The notes below the pieces were generated by a model that was given only the letters and a program-made list of their open reading frames with translations, was not told the DNA's origin and did not search any database. This document shows positions 49,781 to 54,919 of a stretch of 54,919 nucleotides of DNA, piece after piece. The stretch spans positions 1-54,919 of the forward strand of contig CACYQT010000038.1 of assembly GCA_902776645.1 (NCBI GenBank), read 5' to 3'. The number at the start of each line of letters is the position of its first letter. The first letter of the stretch is position 1. Both the position numbers and the translations under genes were made by a program. This DNA is from an uncultured bacterium. Its GTDB lineage: Bacteria; Verrucomicrobiota; Lentisphaeria; Oligosphaerales; Oligosphaeraceae.

Positions 49781-52735
49781 ATGAAACAGATGGCCTTCCT
49801 GTTCATCATGTTGTGCCTTCTTATCATGGCGCCGTCGGCGGTGGCATGGGAGTCAGCCGTCCATGCGAAGGGCGTGCAGGACATCTGCAAGGCGTTCGGC
49901 TTCAGTGAAGCGGCCGCGATTTGCGTCGGTGACGGCGCATGGTATGACGGCAACGACATACGCCTCGAACGCAGGGAAGGGGAGAAAGGCGTCTCCGCGT
50001 TCCGCAATCAAGACCGCGCGTTCAATACTGGCGTTTTGGCGGAAGGCATGCCCGTCAAGACGTATGGAGCATTTTCCGTTTCGCCTAACGACACGCGTTA
50101 CCTTAACTCCCGCAAATACTTGAACAAGGCGATAGCCCTCATGAAGGAAGAAAAACGGGGCGAGGCGCTATATGCTTTGGGCGTCGGCGTTCGTGCATTG
50201 CAGAACATCTTCGCCAATCGTGATGTCGTCAATGACGCGGCATGGACGATTCGCGGAAAAATGGAAAATGGCGCGGGCGGATGGTTTCCGGGCATGACGT
50301 TCGATGTCGCATGGCATAATGTAAATGTCGATGACGACGTTTTTTCCAATGAGCAAGCGAAGGCGTTGAAAGCTTCATTGGAGGCAACGACGGACTATAT
50401 TGCCGAATTTCTGAAGGCCTGCCCGCAGGCCGTTGAAAACGCAAGGCGGCCTGAATCGTCTGTTTTGGATGGAATCGTGGAGGAAACGCTGTCGCTTATT
50501 CCTCTTAGGAAGACACTTGCGCAAAGAGTGAAGCAGGCCGGATGGGAAATCGCGGGCCAGCTGGACAAGGCCGGGGCGGCATTCCCCGTGGCAAAAAACG
50601 CGAAGGAGAGAGATGACATGCGGCCTTATGCATTGATGGTCGTTCCGGCCCGTTGGCTGGTGACGATTGCCAGAGTGGCGTTCAGACGCCGGCTGGAAGA
50701 CATGGCAATCGACGTGGAGGAATTTTCCGGCTCCGCTGACGATGAATGGAAGGCGTTTGAGAAGAAGACCACGGACTTGCTGGAAAAGCTTCGGAAAGCA
50801 TCGGATGACATGTCGAAGGCAATGACGGAGGCATCCGCCGCATTGAAGAAAACACCGCCGGAAGAGGGCTATGTGGCGGCGCGGAAGCAGCTGTCCGAAC
50901 TTTCCAAGACTTTCTTCATGACGCTGAAGCCGTATTGCGAGTATGAAGCATTTTTCGATGAACAAATCACCTATTGGGTTGATGTCCTCAACGATCAGAT
51001 GGAGGAATACACCCTCGGGTATGGTTTCGCATTGCTGAAAAACTATTTTGCGCTGAAGACACAACTGGCGAAGAAGGAAACGGCCTTTGTGGATTTCATG
51101 GCCGCTTTGGATGCCGTCTTGAAAGAGTATATGGATCGTTGTGACAACGCGTTGGTTGATTTCGGGCAGGAAATGGCGGCCATCGCGGAGGCGTACGGGC
51201 GGAATGCGGACGCCTTGAAGACAAGCGCGGCAGAACGTGTTTCCTCCGTCCGGACTGTTTTCGACGAGAAAGCGAAGCAGGCGGCGGAATCGCTGAAAGG
51301 CCTTGCGCCGCTGAAGCAGGGCGAGGCGGTTCCAAAAGCGGTCGATGATGTCATCCGAAGCATGATGAATGACGCCAAGGAACTGAAGGACAACGTCTTT
51401 GAGAACATCGCCCCCAGCGTTTCGGATAGCCGTCGTTTCGACGGAAATCCGCAAAAGGCGCTCCGTCTGCTGGCCGCCCATGTGACCAGGCAGGATTTTC
51501 TGAGACCCATCGACATCGGCTCCAGACGGCCTGCTTCATGGGCTCCCGCTGTCTGGAACAGCGCCGCGCCGCCCAAAATCACTTATGTCAAACGCAAGCC
51601 AGGCAGTCATTTGGATATTGAAATCCCTGATCAGATAAGTAATGCCAATGATGAGAAATCCACAGCTGCAAAGGGAAGTGAAATACTCATGAAACCGGGC
51701 AAAGAGTCTGATGCCGCGAAAGATGGCATGACGTCGGAAACCACCAAGAAGGTCGCGGGCGAAGTTGCCGGCGGTACTATCGGGCTTGCGGCAGAAAAGG
51801 CATTGACCCCGATCGGCGGGGCTATAGGCGAGGTCATTGGCAGCGTTAAACCTGGCGGTGGGCAAGTCGGTAAAAAGATTGGTGAAAAAGTTGCTGAGGT
51901 CGGCGGTAAAGTTATCCAAAAAACGATTGAAAGAGAGGGGGGGGAGTATATCGTCAAACAGCTTGATGAAAAATTTGGCGAAGGAGCAACGGAAGCCGCC
52001 GCGAAGGATCTCATTGAATTCTCTGAGAAATATAGCAAGGATAAGGCAAAAGTGGATTCAGTGGTTGATGTCGTAACCGATGTGATGGCAATGACCATGC
52101 CTGGAGTTGGTATGCTTAAACAAGGGGAGAAACTTGATTCGATCGTGTCGCATTTTTCTGACAAATTTATCGTAGATCCAGCGATAGATGCGGCGTTGGA
52201 TGCCATTTTCGGTGACGATGGGGCCGATTCCAACAATGAGACCAGTCTGACCGGGGAATTGAAGTTCATGGTCGACACCCTAAAAGGGCCTAAGAAAGAC
52301 CTGATGACCAATATGACTGAGGATTTGGAGAAAACCATGGATGAATTTAACAAGTTCGATCTGGATTTGCCTTGGGAGCGCCAATTTGCAATGGACTGGC
52401 TGGAAAGAGAAATGCAGCCCTACAAAGATTTCGCCAACGGCATCATGGACACGCTTTCCTCTTTCACGTTGCAAATCAGAGGCTTTATGATGGGCATCAT
52501 CAATCTGGCCGTCGATCTCGAACATATCGACATATCCGACAAGATGAACCAATCGTTGCAAACCCTGAAGAGCGATTTGGAAACGATGATGGGGAAGGAT
52601 GACCAACAGGACAAATCCGTCAAACGCAAGGCGACCATCGAAAACAAAGGTCGCGATCTGAAACGGACATCGACTAAAGGCAGTGATCTGAAGGGCGCGC
52701 CGAGCGTCAAACAAATCGAAATGAAAAGCAATTAA
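49781..52735 (+). CDS. Large exported protein of unknown function in Tad locus
   Basis: A 984-residue protein starting at ATG 49781 behind AAAGGAGACGG; an in-frame start 51 bases up overlaps the previous gene. Signal peptide MKQMAFLFIMLCLLIMAPSAVA. Residues about 20-190 (WESAVHAKGVQDICKAF, YALGVGVRALQNIFANRD, DVAWHNVNVDDD) loosely recall zinc-dependent phospholipase C/S1-P1 nuclease folds, but the His/Asp ligands are mostly missing. Next come long charged helices (about 200-560), a Gly-rich region (AGEVAGGTIGLAAEKALTPIGG) and a Lys-rich end. From about 51580 the DNA is visibly AT-richer and carries a run of eight G at 51937-51944. Function unknown; a secreted or surface-exposed pilus partner is inferred. 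Confidence 0.72.
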   Translation: MKQMAFLFIMLCLLIMAPSAVAWESAVHAKGVQDICKAFGFSEAAAICVGDGAWYDGNDIRLERREGEKGVSAFRNQDRAFNTGVLAEGMPVKTYGAFSVSPNDTRYLNSRKYLNKAIALMKEEKRGEALYALGVGVRALQNIFANRDVVNDAAWTIRGKMENGAGGWFPGMTFDVAWHNVNVDDDVFSNEQAKALKASLEATTDYIAEFLKACPQAVENARRPESSVLDGIVEETLSLIPLRKTLAQRVKQAGWEIAGQLDKAGAAFPVAKNAKERDDMRPYALMVVPARWLVTIARVAFRRRLEDMAIDVEEFSGSADDEWKAFEKKTTDLLEKLRKASDDMSKAMTEASAALKKTPPEEGYVAARKQLSELSKTFFMTLKPYCEYEAFFDEQITYWVDVLNDQMEEYTLGYGFALLKNYFALKTQLAKKETAFVDFMAALDAVLKEYMDRCDNALVDFGQEMAAIAEAYGRNADALKTSAAERVSSVRTVFDEKAKQAAESLKGLAPLKQGEAVPKAVDDVIRSMMNDAKELKDNVFENIAPSVSDSRRFDGNPQKALRLLAAHVTRQDFLRPIDIGSRRPASWAPAVWNSAAPPKITYVKRKPGSHLDIEIPDQISNANDEKSTAAKGSEILMKPGKESDAAKDGMTSETTKKVAGEVAGGTIGLAAEKALTPIGGAIGEVIGSVKPGGGQVGKKIGEKVAEVGGKVIQKTIEREGGEYIVKQLDEKFGEGATEAAAKDLIEFSEKYSKDKAKVDSVVDVVTDVMAMTMPGVGMLKQGEKLDSIVSHFSDKFIVDPAIDAALDAIFGDDGADSNNETSLTGELKFMVDTLKGPKKDLMTNMTEDLEKTMDEFNKFDLDLPWERQFAMDWLEREMQPYKDFANGIMDTLSSFTLQIRGFMMGIINLAVDLEHIDISDKMNQSLQTLKSDLETMMGKDDQQDKSVKRKATIENKGRDLKRTSTKGSDLKGAPSVKQIEMKSN
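51937..51944 (+). repeat. Homopolymer tract G8 inside coding sequence
   Basis: Eight consecutive G residues encode part of the EREGGEYIV segment. Gain or loss of one base would truncate the 984-residue protein, a classical phase-variation configuration. Confidence 0.9.
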
Positions 52736-52806
52736 TAATTCACAAATCGCAAATCGCTATTATAGTAATAATTGGACGGCTGGCGCCGTACCGATGAACA
52801 GCTTCA

Positions 52807-52832
52807 AAATGCCGTTTGGGAAAACGGTATTT
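52807..52832 (+). promoter_or_regulatory. Hairpin just upstream of second TadE-like gene
   Basis: AAATGCCGTTT (52807-52817) and AAACGGTATTT (52822-52832) form an 11-bp stem with one G-U pair and the loop GGGA, ending 17 bases before the start codon. The 114-base gap also has two CAAATCG heptamers at 52742-52755. Confidence 0.6.
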
Positions 52833-52849
52833 CAGCAATATGGTTTTTC

Positions 52850-53491
52850 ATGAAGAATAAAAGACATTCCAACGATAAAGGTTCGGTACTGATGGAAGCC
52901 GTCATCGTCTTCCCGCTGTACCTCTTTCTCTTCGGCGCGTTGTTCTCCATCGGCGAAATCACGATGGGCAACATCCAGCTGCTGTCCGCCGAACGGCTCG
53001 CGTCCATCTGGGGCGACCGCCGCTTCGGTTTCGACGATTCTGGCAAGAATGAAAAACTGAACAACCACGTCAAAAGCATGTTCAATTCGACGCCTGGCAT
53101 TGGCGTCTCCTCCGTCAACGCGAAGAATTTCTACCAGTCCAAGACGGCCAACTACTTCTCCGTCATGACGGGCGCCGCCATCGACGCGTCCCACGGCACC
53201 ACCCGCGCCAGTTCGCTGATGGGCATTTCGAAAGTGTTCTACGATGTGGAGGCGTCGCCGAAAATCGGTCTGAACACGTCGGATGAAGACCACTACCGTT
53301 TCTTCGTCATGCAGCGGTGGTCGTCCTCCGAAAAGACATACAATCGAAGCGCTTCGGCCGAAGATCTCGGCAAGGGGGCGTTGTGGGACATCACGGGGGA
53401 CGACATTCCCGCCAGCGACAGCTCGCCCGACGGCTCCTGTCAGCAGGGCAGCTCCAAATACACTCGTTCGTTGGGATATTATGCGAATTAA
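52850..53491 (+). CDS. TadE-like pseudopilin, second copy
   Basis: A 213-residue protein from ATG 52850, chosen because it yields a short leader MKNKRHSNDKG and the pilin helix SVLMEAVIVFPLYLFLFGALFSIG; a TTG 78 bases upstream is possible but would give a long leader. Glu five residues after the predicted Gly cleavage site marks it as a CpaA substrate of TadE type. The remainder is polar, and the last residues (CQQGSSKYTRSLGYYAN) overlap the following gene by 11 bases. It is unlike the first TadE except at the N-terminus. Confidence 0.82.
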   Translation: MKNKRHSNDKGSVLMEAVIVFPLYLFLFGALFSIGEITMGNIQLLSAERLASIWGDRRFGFDDSGKNEKLNNHVKSMFNSTPGIGVSSVNAKNFYQSKTANYFSVMTGAAIDASHGTTRASSLMGISKVFYDVEASPKIGLNTSDEDHYRFFVMQRWSSSEKTYNRSASAEDLGKGALWDITGDDIPASDSSPDGSCQQGSSKYTRSLGYYAN

Positions 53492-53813
53492 ATCGATTCT
53501 TATATTTCTATTGCTTTGCTTCTGTGTTACTTATGCACAGGAATCGCCATCGCTGAAAACGCCGTCCGCCAATCGGAAGGATGTCGCATGGCAGCATCAG
53601 GAGACGCTTCCTGTGACGCTGTCGATGGCGAAGCAGCATGTCGCCTCCCGTTGGCGGAAGGAAGGTTATTCCATGAAGCACACGATAGAGCTCGACCGCC
53701 GCGAAGGGCGTTGCATCATGTTGTGGATAAAGGACAAAGAGCAGATCATGGTCATGCTGTGGAAAATCGACACGAACCATACGGGCTGTTCGTGGGGGAA
53801 GGTGAAGCCATGA
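53481..53813 (+). CDS. Small exported protein
   Basis: A 110-residue protein with a clear signal peptide MRIKSILIFLLLCFCVTYAQ; the ATG overlaps the end of the TadE-like gene. The mature 90 residues are basic and Trp-rich (KDVAWQHQETLPVTLSMAK, HVASRWRKEGYSM, IMLWIKDKEQIMVMLWKID), suggesting a small beta-rich periplasmic protein. No family recognised. Its stop overlaps the start of the phosphatase gene, so the two are translated together. Confidence 0.8.
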   Translation: MRIKSILIFLLLCFCVTYAQESPSLKTPSANRKDVAWQHQETLPVTLSMAKQHVASRWRKEGYSMKHTIELDRREGRCIMLWIKDKEQIMVMLWKIDTNHTGCSWGKVKP

Positions 53814-54646
53814 CGAATTTCGCCTCTTTCCTTCAATACCATGCCAACACGGACATGGGGCTCGTCCGCAAGAACAACGAAGACAACTACTTGGTGTTGC
53901 CTGAAGACGGTTTCTTCGCCGTCATGGACGGCATGGGCGGCGGCGACGCGGGCGAAGTCGCCTCGAAGCTCATTCGCAATATGCTCGCCAAAAGCATGAA
54001 AGGCACGGCGGACGAATCGCCCGGAGAACGAAAATACAGCGTACAGCAGGCTTTGCACAAGGCCCAGACCGCCATCCAGGGCTATGCGTGGGCGCGTCAT
54101 TACAACAGCATGGGCAGCACGGTGGTCTCCATCCTGTTCAATCCGTGGAATCCGGACCAGGCGCTGGTCTGCCATGTGGGCGATTCACGGCTGTACTGCC
54201 TGCGCAATGGCGAATTGTTCCTGATCACGCAGGACCATACCGTCGGCAACGAAATGCTTCAGCGGAAGCAGAACATCGACAATGTGTCGCCGCAGTTGCT
54301 TCATGTCCTGACGCGTGTCGTCGGCGGCGGGCAGCAGTTGCATCCGCAATGGACGGGAATCGCCGTCTGCCCTGGCGACATCTATCTGCTTTGCTCCGAC
54401 GGCGTCTGGGGGATGCTTGACGACGCGACGATTGAAGCGATATTGGCTTCCTCCAACAACCCCCAGACCATCACGGAGCTGTTCCGGCAGCATGTTCTGG
54501 CGGCCGGCGCCGACGACAATTTCACGATTCTTCCGATTGTCGTCGGTCCGTTTGACTCGACGCCGTTCACGCCCGATCCCGTCGAGAAGGAGGAGAGCGA
54601 TCTGCTCCTCCGTGTCGCGGAGGAGCGTGTCGACTACGGCCGGTAG
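53810..54646 (+). CDS. PP2C-family (PPM) protein Ser/Thr phosphatase
   Basis: A 278-residue cytoplasmic phosphatase starting at ATG 53810, overlapping the previous stop and matching the usual family start (ANTDMGLVRKNNEDNYLV). The metal-binding motifs are intact: VRKNNEDN, FFAVMDGMGGGDAGEVAS, CHVGDSRLYCLRNGEL, DIYLLCSDGVWGML and GADDNFTIL. PP2C enzymes remove phosphate from Ser/Thr and commonly partner with Hanks-type kinases and FHA proteins. It is the last gene of a locus with four FHA domains, so it very likely reverses the modification they read. No kinase gene is present in the window. Confidence 0.92.
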   Translation: MTNFASFLQYHANTDMGLVRKNNEDNYLVLPEDGFFAVMDGMGGGDAGEVASKLIRNMLAKSMKGTADESPGERKYSVQQALHKAQTAIQGYAWARHYNSMGSTVVSILFNPWNPDQALVCHVGDSRLYCLRNGELFLITQDHTVGNEMLQRKQNIDNVSPQLLHVLTRVVGGGQQLHPQWTGIAVCPGDIYLLCSDGVWGMLDDATIEAILASSNNPQTITELFRQHVLAAGADDNFTILPIVVGPFDSTPFTPDPVEKEESDLLLRVAEERVDYGR

Positions 54647-54919
54647 GAACTGTTCATTATTCGGAGACATCGAGACGTTTTTTATCTCGGTCTCTGAGAA
54701 AATCTTTCCGTATACTTGCTGCTAGATGCCCGATTGCGATGCATCCATGAGCCGTTTGTACTACTATCGTTCATTTTCTTGTTTTTCTGAAAAGATTTTC
54801 TCCAAGGCTTAGAGCTTCCACATGATGCTGTTCCCGCCTCGCGAAGCGACGACAACCGCCGAGCCGCCGGAGCCGTTTACATTTCAGCATTCATAATTCA
54901 TTATATACAAACAAAACAT
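54647..54919. other. Gene-free right edge
   Basis: No coding region was recognised. A weak stem at 54663-54695 (GAGAC..CGAGA with TCTCG.GTCTC) follows the phosphatase stop without a clean T-run, and could be a poor terminator. Confidence 0.5.

Overview
The window looks like a chromosome segment from a member of the Lentisphaerota (Victivallis-like) or a close PVC relative. This rests on several copies of short-leader pseudopilins carrying the signal [20 protein letters not shown] and a C-terminal H-X9-DG motif, two DUF4838 proteins, non-secreted BNR/sialidase-like proteins, ceramidase-like proteins and many sugar-isomerase TIM barrels. No rRNA, tRNA, CRISPR array or transposase gene was recognised. 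The taxonomic call is an inference from gene content.

Layout. 1-2384 (+): three tandem, nearly identical H-X9-DG pseudopilin genes, the first cut by the window edge. 2555-3668 (-): an AT-richer island with an Rpn-family nuclease and a decayed fragment of a second copy. 3914-6359 (-): an RNase Z gene followed by an FGGY sugar kinase. 6516-13161 (+): a Tat-exported FAD oxidoreductase, two ceramidase-like paralogues and a DUF4838 protein. 13179-13386: a 208-bp non-coding unit with perfect 22-bp terminal inverted repeats. 13532-21761 (-): a second DUF4838 protein, a putative (alpha/alpha) glycosidase-like protein, a broken alpha/beta hydrolase and a GH5-like enzyme with an inserted carbohydrate-binding domain. 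21957-29907: an alkaline-phosphatase-superfamily enzyme, a BNR protein, a MATE exporter and an operon of metallophosphatase-like, SGNH hydrolase, beta-propeller and sugar isomerase genes. 30171-34361: a fourth pseudopilin, an RmlD-like reductase, another BNR protein and another sugar isomerase. 34493-54646 (+): a 20-kb Tad (Flp) pilus locus.

The left 34 kb reads as an accessory carbohydrate-foraging region. Exported hydrolases with signal peptides cut polysaccharide outside the cytoplasm, and cytoplasmic propellers, isomerases, a kinase and oxidoreductases handle the products. Substrates cannot be assigned from sequence. Several proteins keep the family fold but have lost catalytic residues: both ceramidase-like proteins, the metallophosphatase-like protein and the broken hydrolase.

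The Tad locus encodes CpaB, the secretin CpaC, CpaF (fused to an FHA domain), TadB, TadC, two further membrane-anchored FHA proteins, two Flp-type prepilins, the prepilin peptidase, TadE- and TadG-like proteins, large secreted proteins of unknown function and finally a PP2C phosphatase. No TadZ/CpaE gene is present in the window. Four FHA domains in three proteins, a linker full of acidic-Thr motifs and a phosphatase together suggest a pilus controlled by Ser/Thr phosphorylation. This is the most interesting system here. Its promoter shares an unusual -35/spacer sequence with pseudopilin promoters 33 kb and 3.5 kb away.

Gaps between genes are unusually rich in short tandem arrays of 7- or 9-bp units, a dispersed GCTAAAAGCTTAAAGC-type repeat that starts within 15 bp after stop codons, REP-like hairpins, and long palindromes.
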